A stretch of DNA of 64,000 nucleotides from the NCBI RefSeq assembly GCF_901933205.1, contig NC_044573.1, positions 33,390,993 to 33,454,992 on the forward strand, given 5' to 3'. Below, in pieces: positions 12,401 through 25,700 of the stretch. Source of the stretch: Camarhynchus parvulus. Taxonomy: Eukaryota > Chordata > Aves > Passeriformes > Thraupidae. The notes beneath the pieces are model-generated. The model was given only the letters and a program-made list of their open reading frames with translations. It was not told where the DNA came from and ran no database searches. A program made the position numbers and the translations under genes. Numbering within the stretch: the first letter of the stretch is position 1; each line of letters starts with the position of its first letter.

Positions 12401-13151
12401 TGGGGCCCATCAGCTTCTATGTTGCCTGATTTGGGAGGCTCCTAGTCTCTCAATGAAGCTGTTGAATGAAGTGAGCTGCCTTTCCACATGTGTGGAGTGT
12501 CACAGACTTGAGCAAGAGCTGGTTGGGTGTCTCTAGCAGCAGAAGCCTGGTGTGGTGGTGGGGGTCAAGGCTGGGGGGTGCACAGAGTTGTGGGCTGGCT
12601 GAAAGCAGAGCCCAGACCCTGCTGGGGTACCTGGGGCTACCTTCCTGTGCAGCAGCAATGCCAACTTCACATTTCCATCCCTGGCAATGGGCTCTGCAAG
12701 GGAAAAAGCAGCCTTCCTGGGGAGGTATTGGAACAGATGTCTGGTTTACACAGGAACTTAACCAGTGTATTCTAAATGTCAGCCAAGGAAAGGTAAAGCG
12801 TTGTTGGGGAAGAGTGATTTTTAGGGCCTCTTCCTCCAAATTCAGCCTGGTACCAATGAAACATTTGTATGTGCTGTACACAAGGGTGGTGCTTGGTTTT
12901 TGGAATTGGCCCTGGTTCTCCCAGAAGTGCTGAAGAAACACCATGGGGGTTGTCACTGTTTAGGGAAGTAACTTGGTTTTCTGAGAGTCCTGGGGGTGTG
13001 GTATCACTATAACGAGGGGTAATTCTTAGAGAGCAAACAGCACCTACATTCAAAGGGACTTGCCGGAATGGTTTTGGTGCCTTAAGTTTTAGCTTTCATA
13101 TTTTCCAGATTCTGTGCTGCATTGGTATATAACTCTGAGCTTCATATAAAG
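9500..13151. other. Unique noncoding stretch with one GC-richer patch
   Basis: No gene is supported. At about 12490-12935 base composition becomes more GC-rich, and both strands are open at once (147 codons plus, 168 codons minus). Neither translation shows a domain, low-complexity bias or membrane pattern that I recognise. Simultaneous opening of both strands in a GC-rich patch is expected by chance. A C9 run lies near 9728. Confidence 0.5.
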
Positions 13152-13512
13152 TGTTAGCAAGTTGTTTCCACAGTTCAGTTAGACAGAACAATCTTTTTCC
13201 AGCCTGAGAACCAAGGACACCATTGCAGCTTCAGGCCCAAAAAGTGTAAACAACAACAAATTGAGGAGAGCAATCTGGGAGGATGGGACTTCATAAACTG
13301 AAGCTGTAATTGGATGATTAACCCCAATAGGTAAATGGACCAAAACTTATAAAAGTGTGAAAACTTGTGACCAGGAGTCCATCTTGGGTACAGCCACAGC
13401 TGGGTTCTTGTACTACCCAAGGTGTATCCTTTGAAGACCTTTTTAATAAATACCTACTTTAATTCCTTTAACACTGTCTAGTCTCTATTATAGGTAGCCT
13501 CTTTAAGAATCA
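13152..13512 (+). mobile_element. Endogenous retrovirus LTR (ERVL-like, songbird type)
   Basis: The stretch has LTR organisation. A U3-like segment contains 'GCAGCTTCAGGCCCAAAAAG' and 'TTCATAAACTGAAGCTGTAA'. It is followed by a TATA box (TATAAAAG, 13348-13355) and then, about 95 bp on, a poly(A) signal (AATAAA, 13445-13450), after which comes a short pyrimidine-rich U5. The text resembles an ERVL-type LTR that I associate with songbird genomes; that identification is from memory. I could not find a convincing flanking duplication, so both ends are approximate. No gag/pol remnant follows that I can see, so this is probably a solo or truncated LTR. Confidence 0.65.
13348..13355 (+). promoter_or_regulatory. 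TATA box within the LTR
   Basis: TATAAAAG sits about 97 bp upstream of the LTR's AATAAA, the expected U3-R geometry. This supports the LTR call and its plus orientation. Whether it still directs transcription is unknown. Confidence 0.55.
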
Positions 13513-16500
13513 GTTTGTTGTTACTTTTGGTCCCAGACACTCAACAGCCCTGAATTTTGAACCTGGCCTTCCCATGGTATACAGTGTGCCTGTGGGTGTT
13601 AAACTGCAGAGGAACATGTACATAAATCATTCCTTGCTTTCATTAAAGGCAATCTAGTGATTTAAAATTGCTATGGGGAGAAAAAGTTCTAAAGTCATAT
13701 TATAGAATTTCAGGGGATTCTTATTTTCATCATAGGGGGTGGGGAAAGCCCTGTAACATTTGCAATGTGACATAAATGTCAGTTTTCCTCTAAAGAAGAG
13801 TCCTGAGGGTTGATTGTTTTCCACTTTTGAAATCTGACAGAAATAAGCCTGAGGGAAAAAAAATAGTGTCTTTTGTCCCTGTCTTATACTGTCTCAGAGA
13901 CACCCACAGAGAAATTGGTAGAAAATATCTCTTGATCATGAAAGATGGATGGGCCCATGGCTGGAGCTTAGCTATGAGATTCCAAGTTTAGTATGAATTT
14001 TTGCCTCTGGGTTTGAGCTGTTTACAACAGGTTTTAGCTTGAAGTTCAAAATTGTGGTTGTAGGGAAATGTGGCATTTTTGCTCCTGAAAGTGTATAAGG
14101 AGGTGTGTGAAGTATATGTGCTCTTTTCATTGCTTAAGCAAGTAAATGGAAAAATCCAGTTGCTGGGTATCCAAACATCAGGACTTTTAGTACAGTCTGA
14201 AGGCCAACAGATTTTCAGGGGAATCTGTGTTCTATGGTTCTTCTAATCTGCTTCAGCAGATTAGAAGCAAGCTCCGAGTCTTGCTACTCTATTCTGTGTA
14301 TTTTAGTGCAAACTGGAGAAGCTAATCTGTTTGAATCTCAATACTTCCCTCTCAGCTCTGCTAATTGAGTAGTTTGTATGCATCCTCTAAAGGTGAAAAT
14401 ATACACTTGGTAGAGGGAATTTTTTTTTGTGTTTCTAGATATTTTCATTTTTTAAAAATGTGCTTATCTTGCTTTATTGCCATAGAAAATACCTACAGAC
14501 TTGCAATCTGTGCAAAGTGCTTTCCTATCTCAACAATAACCTTAAAATTTCCATTTTTAAGGTTAAATCTTGTTCCTAACTCCAAATTGATCATTCCCTA
14601 GTGTTTGACATCATTCTAACCTCTGGTTTCTGAGTCTTAGTTTAGAAATGGCAGAAATGTGGTCAGTGATCTTGCTAGTTCAAAATAAAGTTGCACAAGA
14701 AAAAGTCACAACAGAAATAAGTCTTCTCTGCAATCTGCAAGGAGACTGGTACTCTGATCAGGCTGAAAATTGTATGAGATGTGGCCTTATTACTTTCACG
14801 CTACATTAGTGTGAAATCTGGACTCTCCATTCCACTCTTGTGGTGCTTCAGCTCCATTTATAAGGAGCAAAGGAGTCAAGGGGAATCTAGTGGTTCATCC
14901 CATGAAATCCGGTTTCTGCTACTGATCAGTATTTTATGATCCAGAGAAAGTTTCGAGCTGCTTAGAGTGATGACTGCTGTGATGGGGAGGACACTGGTTT
15001 TCATGTCCCATGTGGTTAGTGGTTAATTAATCCTCTGGGTTTTGATTGACTTTAATAAGTAGAGATGTTGGCATTTTGAATCTTCCTATGTATTGGTGAC
15101 TTTGTTAATGCAGTGTTTCTAGAAATTAATATTCTATAGGAACATTAGTAAACATAGTAAAGAGAGGACAGTGACTGTCTCTATGGAGGCACATTTCATC
15201 CAGAAATCTGTAGCATCTGTGAAGTCTAAACTTCATAAGAAGAAGCTAAGTCAGCTCCTTTGTAGTGTACTCCCTTCCCTATGTTTTCTATCTCTGTTTT
15301 AACAAATCATGTCACAGTTGTGTGCTTTAATCCCTACTGTAAGCACTCTGTTAGTTTTTCTGAGTCTTGTCTGAATGACCAAGCAGCACATTCTGTCTCT
15401 CTGGGGTATATTTTTAGTGTGGTGTTCAGGGAAAGAAGGTGCAATTAGAACTAACCCATTAACTGTAATAGCTCTTTATGTACTGCACTGACTGCAGACC
15501 CCTGTAAGGGTCAAGGCATTGCCAATTAGCCTACATCTGTCCAGAAACAAGGTTCTCTTTGATCTCTCTAAGTCTAATCTTATTTTATTTGTAAGTAAAA
15601 TTGGACAGTGCAGTCTAAAAGAGATAAATGGAAACTCTGCAAAATGGCTCTGAAATTGGTATTGTAATTGTTGGAGGATATGTTTCTGTTAATGCTGCAT
15701 TTTCTGCTGTAAAGTGACTTAAACCTGGTCAGCCAAGCTGGTGTAACTCAAGACCTGTTGGGTACTAACAATTCTTTTGGGTAATAAAAGAAACATGTTC
15801 TGAAGCAGTGTATGTGCTTTGACTTGGGGACAGGCATTTTATAGGGTAATTTCAGAGTCTTTCATTCATGTCTATTCTAGTGAGAATGTTGATGGAATAC
15901 AATGAGGGCTGTTTTACACTGAGCTGGAAAAACTGCCATGCATTCTTGTGAAGATGGTGGGGAAATGCAGCATGCCTTAGTCTTGGTCACTTGGCAGTCA
16001 GGTGTTTTTTTCCTCCTCTAGAGGAAGTTTTGCATTATCAAGAGATAGGGCATCTAAGGAATATTATTTAAAGATTACTTGCAGAGATAGTTTTCCTTTC
16101 CTTCTGTTTTTCTCTGACCATATGGCTGTCTGAAGTTATTGTAGTGTGTCTGTTAGGGATGTTATGCTTCTTGGATACATGGAGGGTGAACTGCTCAACA
16201 GGGCTCAGAAAGCAGTAAAACAAAGCAAAAACATCAAAACTTGTCTTCAATAGGAACTTACATAAAGGCAAATTCACTTTTTCTGCAGCTCTCTTGCAAT
16301 AGACTGCAGTAGATGAAGCACTATCAAGAAACTCATGAAGAAATAAGTCAAAAAGAATTTTTAAAAATCTTTACAGAGTAAATGAATGCATGCACAGCTG
16401 TATTAACTCAAAACCTTTCTGAACTGTTTTCTGTTGATGAAAACTACTTCTCTAATGGGAAAAAAATTGAAGCATATCATAGAGAACTGGGTGACAAAGT

Positions 16501-18562
16501 TTGCTTTTATGACATCAAAAGTGCAAGGCATTCCTTTTCTTGTGTTTGCCTGCTGTGAAATTTATACCCTTCCCTGGAAGAATTTGTACAGCATGGTTGA
16601 ATGAGAGGAGTCATGAGATGTGTTTATTCCTACAGTTCCTCCTAAATGCAGATGAACTACTTGAAAGTAGTTCTTGCTTTCAAGGTACAAAAAGAAATAC
16701 TTTTATACAACACTTTCCAGTGCATCAGGAAAAAGAATTAGAACTTTGTTTCATTGTATTATTGAATACAACAGCTTGGTATTTTTGAGTGGTGTTGCTA
16801 AAATTATGAATATTAGAGACAATCCTACTCCCACTGACTTGAAGCTGAATTTTGTTCTATTTGAGAAGTGATGTTTCACTACTACAGCTGGGGAAGAACA
16901 AGCAGCAGGTTCAAAAAGCCTGGAAACACACAAACCAGGAATGATATGCAGATTAGGCAGCACATGAAACAACCTTACAGTATCTTCTTTATATATTCCA
17001 GGCAGGTCTATTTTTCATGGTATGGTAATGTCCTAATGGAGCCTTCTCTATAGCTCTGGTCCTTCAAAAGAAAAAGCTAGGAAGGTCTTAAGAGAGGGGG
17101 AGAGCAACCCTGCTGAGCTGAAACTTGCTGGTGTTCCATTGCATCAGATCTTCATGGTGTGTGGTCTTTTTCCTATCAATAAGCCTCTGTGGGGTTTTTT
17201 GTTGTTGTTCTGTACAGCAAAATAGACTGTAGGGAGTGGTTTCTCTCTGACCTTTGTTCAGAACTATGCATATGAATTTCCTGGGTTTTTCTGCCTAATG
17301 CTATTATCATGCCTCCACTGACTGTAATTGTGAGCTCAGGCAGACTATATGAAGCAATAGGATAATAGAACAAATCTGGTCCTAGATTAGTTTCACCCAC
17401 TTTATTCTTTTTCCATGTCCTCTTTACTAATTTTATCCACTTTGGCTGGTATTATAGTCATGTCTCCCGCTCCAAAGCCTTCATTTTGGTTAACAGCCTT
17501 TCCACTGTTACTATAGAGTGCCATTACCTTTGTTTCTGTTTACAGTGTGAATAGATGTCCATCACTATATTGTCCATCATGACACGCATCAGTAACACAA
17601 TAAATTGTCTAGGGAACCAGTCAGCTTCTAAGAAGAAATGTACTGTGGTTGCTAATGCCTCCAAGGAAAAAGTTTTATCTGGGGTAGAAACTTTAGTGAA
17701 GGACATAGCAGCCAGCAAAGTGCATTTGGAAAAGATAAAGCCTGTGAGGGATAAGGAAAACAAGAGTAATGGGAATTTCTGAATTCCTTCTTGTTGGAGG
17801 AGGTAAAATGTGATGAAGAAACCAAGTGTTGATGAACTTGCTGATGTCTGGTTCATGGAGCAGTTGATCAGCAGGCCTGCAAGGGGTGGATGGCTTTGTG
17901 CCAAGTGATGTGTAGGACCTGAATCCTACAAACTCTGTTACAAGGACTATAATATACTTTGTTCAGTATTCTTGTTAGAGCATGGAAAGTCAAAAAATTC
18001 ATCACAGCTGTCCCCAGTGGGGAGAAGGGTAATTGTGTAAAATTGAGGAAGTGTTATCAATAAGCTGACACGAGGACTGTTTAAGGACCCTGCACTTATT
18101 AGAAGAGTTTGCAGGAAAGTCATGATGATTTCTTTTGCCCAAAAGAGAGTTTATCAGAAGTAAAAAGAATCTGCCAAGAAGCTGAAATTATGATTGAAGA
18201 AAGAAAAATAAAAAATACACCTAAAAAGAAGTCCTACTCTTGCAGGTTATATATAAAGCCTTGAAATGTACTCAAATTTTTCAGTTTTACCAATCAACTA
18301 CCACAAGGGATCCAAACTTTTATAGTAACTATCAGATGTTTCTTTAAATGCATCAGGAGCACAAAACCTGCTTGGATATGTGTAGGAGTAATATGAGATT
18401 AAGGTGTAACAGGGATACTCCAACTTCTTAAGGCAAATGAAAGGAAATTTCATTAATTCTGTAAATTGTTCTCTATGCAATAACCTGGGGAAATTTCCCA
18501 TGCCACAAACCTTTCTGTTGGGTGCCATTGAGAAAGTCTTTCTGAAACTGCAGTGATTGTAA
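13513..18562. other. Unique AT-rich noncoding stretch
   Basis: No gene or confident repeat is recognised. The 126-codon minus frame at 17524-17904 and the overlapping 75-codon plus frame (17555-17782) show no domain. The 17.5-18.5 kb part could be the upstream, more decayed end of the LINE remnant that begins at 18563, but I cannot align it. Confidence 0.5.
14240..14267. repeat. Perfect 12-bp hairpin
   Basis: CTTCTAATCTGC (14240-14251) is followed by the loop TTCA and by the exact reverse complement GCAGATTAGAAG (14256-14267). No T-run or other functional context is present. It may be a chance or replication-slippage palindrome. Confidence 0.8.
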
Positions 18563-19790
18563 AAGGTTATAGAAGAAATAGCCAAAATGAACAGTAACAA
18601 ATCACCACAACTAGACTGTGCTCATCCAAAAGCTTCAGAGGAACTGCAGCTCATAGCACTGTGTGACTGCTGGCTTGGAGATGCCTTTGCACCAGGAGGT
18701 GGTGCATATGATCAGCAAGTTTGACAAAAGTACTTTATACAACATAGAAACTGTAACAAAATGAAGAATTTGAGGATGTCTGGATAAGTATTGCATGCTT
18801 GGTAAGAGTCAAGTTGTGCATCTGCCTTGCAAATGTGTTGCTGTTCTCTGTAGGAGTCAACAAGCTTGTTGATAAAAGTGATGTGTGGTATGGTTTCCTT
18901 TGTCAGAGATCTTAGTGAAAACCAGCTTCCTTGGTAGAGGATTTTAGGAAAGCTAAGCAGTTATGACATCAGAAGAACAGTTCTGGTGTAGCTAGATAAT
19001 TTCGCCAAAATTTGGAAAACAAGGTCAGTGATCAGTCCTTGGACTGAGGAGATCACACGGGAATGTGTGTGTGCTCCTGGCTCTGTTCACATATGGCTTG
19101 AAGAGAAACTTCTGGAGATACCATGCCAGGGGTGGCAAATGTGAAGTCTGTCTGGAGCACCTCATAAAACTGACTGGCTAAGAACATGTTAGATAAAACT
19201 CAGTTTAGGTAATGATAAATTGATCCACGTGGGGAACAAAGAATCCGGTTTGCATTAAAGATGAGTAATGAGCCGAGGTCACGCTGAGAATTGGGGTATC
19301 TGGAGTGAGAACCTGGGGCTTTAGTGGATAAGTCTGTGAAAATGTCAATTTACTCACTTGTGGTTGAAAATGCAAATCAAATGTTGGCGTTTATAAGGAA
19401 AGGAATGCAGAACAAAACATGACATTGTGTGTAAATATGTGGTTTTCATGCCTCTGAATAATGTGTGAAAGTTTGATCTCTGTATTTAAAAATGATGTAA
19501 TATAACTGGAAAGGTTTGGAGAAGGACAGCAAGGGTGATCAAAGGCACAAGAAGTCTTTTGTAAGAGGCTGTGACTGAACTGGGACTCAGTTTGGAAAGA
19601 GACAGCTGAGTAGTCTCTGATGAAGAGACACATGAAGGGTTGAATATTCTCTGTGTGTTCCAATTCAAGAACTGCTGAGCATCAAATGAAGTTAATAGGA
19701 AAAAGAATTTTAAAAAAAGTTGCATCTTCATGCAGAGGGTATTGGACATAGAACTTTTTGTTAAGGGTGTTGTGAACACTTTATATTAGT
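18563..19790 (+). mobile_element. Ancient CR1/L3-like LINE remnant
   Basis: Three patches lie in the order expected of a LINE second ORF. At 18563-18658 the frame reads 'KVIEEIAKMNSNKSPQLD' then 'CAHPKASEEL', matching the CR1-family block (leucine/asparagine-rich helix, NKSxGPDxIHPRxLKEL). Near 18855-18920, 'GGAGTCAACAAGCTTGTTGA' aligns with the EGVNKxVDKGD block. From about 19320 to 19640, 'GTCTGTGAAAATGTCAATTT', 'GAAAATGCAAATCAAATGTT', 'GGAAAGGAATGCAGAACAAA' and 'CAAGGGTGATCAAAGG' match the region before the CR1/L3 3' end. Stops and frameshifts are frequent throughout. Divergence is far greater than in the CR1 copies at 6.8 or 26.5 kb, so this is an older, pre-avian-radiation type. Boundaries are approximate, and the gaps between patches are assumed to belong to it. 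Confidence 0.55.
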
Positions 19791-22700
19791 TTTATGGAAA
19801 TTGGATAAGAGAAAGTTGGTGTTGGAGGCTACTAACTACACAGAAAATACAGCAGTTCATGTCCCTGAACTAAACCAACAGGAGGTTGGAACAAAGTTAA
19901 GAATGCCATGCTTATTTGGTCCCTGATCTTCTCTAACTATGTCTCCTGCTTGAATACAAGTTATGCCAGGCAGTGCTGATGTTCTAGCGGGGCGTAGTAC
20001 AGCCGCTCTTGAGGGACACAGCAGATCAGGGTCTCTGCTCCGAGCAGCACCATGACCTGCTCACAAGAGCAGGGAGCTGCAGCAGCTCTAGTGACCACTG
20101 GACAAAGAGCAGAAGATGAGCAGGTTTTGTAGAGCCCAGACACTTTGCTGGCCTTTCACTCCAGTGCAGGATGGATACCAATTTTTAGCAGTGAGTTTTC
20201 CAGTGTTTTGCAAGTGCTTCTCTCAGATGTTCAGGGTGACGCATAGGGCAGCTACTGAAAAAACAGCTTATATGGATTTGACTGGGGGGTTTTTGAGATT
20301 GGTGCTCTCTGCTGAGTCTATTGAAATCTGGGTGTTGCTTGCAACTTGCTCTCCAGTCTCCAAACAGAGTAAGAGTGTTCAGTGTGCTGCATAATGCTTT
20401 TGCAAGTTTTCTTTTTCTTTCTCTGTTGCTGAGGCTTAACTCGTTTTTTGCGTTACCATTTATTTTCACACACAGCCTTCCAGAGCCTCTTTGAATCTCA
20501 CCAAAGTCAGGGAGAATCTTTTCCTTGACCCTCCCCCAGCTTTGGAGTCAGTCCAGCAGTGTGCTATGCTGTTCTCTTTCTGTTAACTCCAGGGATGCAG
20601 TCTGGGAGCACCAATTTACCACACCTGCACCTGAAAGGTTTGATAGCTGAATGTGTTGGACATAGGAAGCTGTGCAGTTGGAAAATGTGAATTTATATTT
20701 TCCCGGTAAATCATTCAAACTGGTGTGTATTGCCACCTCTGATTTCTGGGCATGGATCCAGGAAAAGAACAGAGCAAAATGTATGTTCATCTATTCTTTT
20801 CCCCTTGTACAAAAAGATAAACAAATACAGAGCTTGTGCCTATTGGAAATTAAATAGCAGCATGTTCCTTTTAACCATTTTCTATTAAAGAGAGACGGAG
20901 AAGTTTATGTGGAATGCTCAACCTGGATTTGAATCTGTGCTGAGTTGTCACAGACTGAGTGTCAGAATTTTGTGTTTAGCTTCTAAAATCTTGGGCAAAA
21001 ATGGCATCCTGAAAGAGGACATCAAGGCGAGGTCCCATGTATTAGCATCATTCAGATGCACTTGGGTAACATCTGATAACTGCATGTCATGGCTTGCTGA
21101 GGCCATGTGCACGTGTGAACCATTGTGTTCATGTGGCTGAAGCCTATGGCCAGTTTGTTTTACTGTGTTTGCTCTATTTTGTGCTGACCCATACTTGCCC
21201 AGCAGGTGCTACAGCATGGCTGGGGGGCTGTTTAGACGCTCAGCAGGGATGCCTGACTGCCTAGTCTTTGTGCATGGTGTGGATCTGCCAGAATCACAGA
21301 TTTTTCTAAGCTTGCAGCACTGGGCCAGCACTGCAGTGTGGGTGATATGGAGTGATTTTTGTGAGCTGCCAGGTGCCAGGAACACACACATACCTTTCTA
21401 TCTTTTAGTTGGATTTTTTTCCCCTGAAATATGCTTGACTGACCAGCTCTCACTGTCCCTTGAATATTGGTGCTGTAACACCCAGCAGAACTGCTGCAGT
21501 TAGTCTGCTTGGTCATGCCTGTTTTCTGCACTTTCTGTAAAGGCTGCTGGAGCCCAGCTGCTGTGAGAGGCTCCTCAGAGCTGTGTTTGCGTTTGAATCT
21601 TCTCTTACCAGCCTGATAGTCAGTCCTTCATCCTGGAAAACTATGGCTAGATCTGTGAGGTGCAGTTGCTGGGAGCTTGCCTGTGAATCATTCATTCAGA
21701 AGCAGATGCTGGCAGCCCTCATAACAAAGCTGTGTCTGTATTCCTGCTCTTGAGCAGAGCTGCAGGTGTGACTGACTGCAGGGAAGCTGAGAGGAAGGTA
21801 CCTAGTGGAAAAAAGGATGCTTGCCAATGAAAACAAAAAAAAAACCTTGGAAAGCATTCCATGTTACCAACATGGAAATAGAGGGCACAAGTGAGGGGAC
21901 CCCCAAAGTGGGTAAATTGGCAAATAAAACAATTATAGCAGGAAGAGGGAAAGTAATAAAGTTTGGCTGGAAATCAGATGTGAGTATGAAGTTACTTGCA
22001 AGATGGATAATAAAGGCTGGGAGCAGGAATCCATTTTTGAAAGTCTTCTCTTTGCACTTCATCTCTTCTTCAGACTTCTCTTATGGCTGTCTATTTCCTA
22101 TGGTTTTAGCTGAAGTGTGGATGTTTTTCTTCTGTCACCCAGCATACCTTTGTATCTGGACTGCTCTATCTGGGATCTGCAGGGTTTTCCTGCCCTCGTG
22201 GAGGCTCTGGCTAAGGAGGGGACTGGGACTATGTACAGCACCTCTGTTCATTCTTTCAGGGAGACTGAAATGTTAATTAGATAGCACTTTGCAATGGAAA
22301 GCAAGCAAAACACATCTGCCTCTCAAGCCCTTGATATTAGCCAGTTTGCTTTTTACTGGTCCATGTTGCTGCCAAATATGGCCCTGCCTTGTGCTTGCCA
22401 GTTCATGTCCTTAAGAGTGAGTATTCCTTTCAGACACTGAGCTGAAATAGTGTGCTTTGACACAACAGAGCCCGTTTTGTTGAAATGTTTAATAGGAACT
22501 AAATATTACTGGGTTCCTCTGTTAATGAACAGTTTCTAAGTCTTTGTACTATCAATAAGGAGAATTAAATTAATAAAGACCTTTCCTGGTCAGTTAAAGA
22601 GGCTCTGCACTAGGCCCAGTGGCCATTCCTACACCCTATTTTTATGCGACCTTCAGAGAGGGTCTCATGAATCTGAGACCAGATTCATGAACTAGGCTGT

Positions 22701-25700
22701 TCTGTTGTAGAATGTAGAGACTGTTTTTGTGGTAACTAGGACAGTATTTTAGAGACAAAAAGCCAGTGTCTGTCTATGCACTGAAGGGCACTCGAATGCA
22801 TGCTTGCTATTTGTATTAATGCTTTATTGCTCTTTCTGATTCACAGATCAGTGCAAGAGCAGAGAGGATATTTTACTGCTAATGTTTATCTTTCTGCAGT
22901 GGTTCTGAGATGATGTATCAGGGGGTAGGTGGGGCTTTTGGGCAGGTTTTTGTGCCTGGCTTCAGTACAGGCACTGCTCATGCCTGGTTCATTGAAGCCC
23001 CAGGTATTCTCCAGGAGCTGGACATGAAGGAAGGCTTCATGCCAAGGCAGGGGCTTCCTGCTATGTGCTTCCTTCCCTGCTTTCCCAGACCACTGGAGAA
23101 GTTAAATGAGCATGTGCTCACTCTTTCTTTCCCTGCAGGGGTGCAAGGCAGGGATGGGAGAAGTCAGCTACAGCACAATTCTTTAACTTTGTGTTTTCTG
23201 CTGGAGTATGAGCCAGAACAATTGATACTTGCTGGACTTGAGCAGCAGAGTGGTTATTTACTGCTAGCTTACCTCTATGCTTACAGTAAATAACCAGCAG
23301 CCTGCAGTGCAATTCCCTCCTGTGGTGCCTCTGGAGCAGCTCAGAACTGCACTCCCTTTTGTTAAGGATGCAACACAGCCCTAAATATAATCTGTTGTTT
23401 TGGTCAGCTTTTCTGTGGCTTTGTGCAGTAAATAGAAATGTGCATGTGCACTATGCAGGTGTCTGTGGAGTCAGTTAAAGAGAGATTTTGGAAAAAACAG
23501 ACTCAAATGCTCAGAAACAGTACTAGCTGATAACTAAGCAGAACTAAATGCTTCTTACATGATATAAGAAATATGTCTGAGAAATATTTTGGAAAGTGTT
23601 TTAAAGTATTCATTATGTTTCCCAAGACAGAGAAGAAATAGAATTATTTGTGATGAAACAAATGGATCTCTTGCTGCTAGACATTTTCTTTCTCTAGAAA
23701 CTGATGAATATAACATCATGCTAGCTTTTGTAAATGTCATATGAAATAGATGAGGAGAGTGACTTGGAGAAAAGCTGTAATCAATCACAAGGTGACACAG
23801 TTCTCTTTTCTCTGTTGATCATCTTCCCAGAAAGCAATTTGAGGAGGGAAAGATTACAAGTATAAAGAGAACAACCCCAAATGTCCCTCCCCTTTGTTAA
23901 AGGTGGATTAAATGGGTCAGCAACCATCTTTTTTCTGGAAAAGAGAAACCAGAGGCTAAAGTGTGGTCTAGGCTTTACTAAAATCTTCCCAGTTATTTGA
24001 AAAATGGGAAGGATAATGGTGTGTAAATGGCCCATTCTGTAACCTGTGAGTTCAACTCAAGTTGAAACAAAGTCATTATAGGGAAAGAAGCAAAATGGGA
24101 GGATGCTGTTAAACCAAAATTTAAGATGTGACCTTGAAGTCGGGTCAGATGATGATCACAATAATAATTCAATGAAATTCTTTTCTAGCACCCAGCTGTC
24201 TTGATATTGCCAGGAATGGCTCTGTTGATACTCAGGATACCTTAGCTATGTGTAACTCCATGGTTTTTATTCTCTGGTTTTATACTGCTCTGCAGCAACC
24301 CCACTGCAGTTTCACATCATTCAGGTGCGTGGTCCCCCTCTCCTCACAGTTCACAGCTGCCTGCTGAGGGTCAGAGCTTTCGAGGCGCTTGCACAAATTA
24401 GGGAAGCCCAGATGTGACACACCTGCCCTTCTGCAGGCTGTGTGCTCTGTGTTCTGCTCAGAGGACACACTGGAGGAGACACAGTGCTGTGTGCTATGGG
24501 TGGCCTTATTTTAGATGTAGCCTATGGTGAGCTCATCGACTTGACATTTCAAGGGTGAAACAGCAAACTTCTGCTTAAAGATTTGGGATGGTACAATAAG
24601 TGGACTTGCACTGTGTAGCAGATGATGTGACTACAGCAACTTGCCTTCGCTTGCTTGGGTGTGGAGTGGGTCAGTATTAGTGACAGCCGAGCAGCTCCTC
24701 TGCTAATTGGTGTCCTGAAGTCACTGCCTGCCAGTGAGGCAGTTCACCTTCTCACACAGGAAAAGCATTTTGGGCAGGCACTCTACAAAAGTGCTTAGCA
24801 TGGAAACCTCAGTGGCATGTGAATTCTGCAGTCAGAAATCATGTGTTAAATGTCACAAAACTGAAAAGATTATATTTAAAGCACTGCCTTTAAGAGAAAA
24901 AAATTTAAAATTTCTTATCCCTTTGATAGCTTAAATTTTGGACTTTTTTGTGGTAATTTTCAGAAATTTTCTTTAAATAAAAGAAGAGCAAATCATTCAC
25001 ATGTAAGCCTGTGGATGTCAGAAACTGGGTTTTAAAAGGAGATAAATAGCATGACGTTCATTGTGCTTGCTGTGGTGGATTTTTAGCAGGTGAATTTGCT
25101 GCTGCTCAGCTGACCTGTGGAGCATGGGAGCAGCAAACCTGTGGGAATAGTGCCTCTGAGCTGGCTCCAGCATGGCCAGCTTTCTCCTTACAGCGTGGTT
25201 CTGCTTGCAGCCTTGAGCTTGAACCAATCCTATTTCTGTGGGAGGACTGCAACATACACTTTCTTTCTGTTTCCCATCTTTTCCTTGTCTACAGACACCT
25301 TCAGGAGCCTTCTCCTGGATGAAGGGATTGGAAAGCTGCTGCCTTTAAGATGGGTGGTATATACATTTGTAGGCAGTTTGATTTGCTGACCTGATCATCA
25401 GTGAGGTTCCTTGGATGATCTTTTCCCTGTGTTTCTGCATCAGGCATTTGGGCTGATGTAGCACATCTCTGACTGCTTTAAACATAACAACAGTGTTGGG
25501 TCAATAAAAAAGTCAGAAAACATCTCTAAGTAAGGGAAATTTCAATGAATGTTATTTTCTTAACTCTGGCTGCTGACAGTATTGTTGGGGGCTCACTCTG
25601 TTCTGCTGTCACTTGCAATATGCTCAGATGTGTAAGGATCTTCATGTTCTGTAATGATCCAAGACCTTCTGTATCACTCTCCACTGATCTGAAAAATAAG

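Noticed and set aside
12450..12956. 168-codon minus-strand and 147-codon plus-strand open frames, the longest antisense pair in the window
   Set aside because: Both strands are open at once in a GC-rich patch, neither has a domain, and there is no splice or promoter context. Chance is the simplest explanation.
21821..22276. 151-codon plus-strand open frame
   Set aside because: No recognised domain, no supporting context and mixed composition; likely chance.
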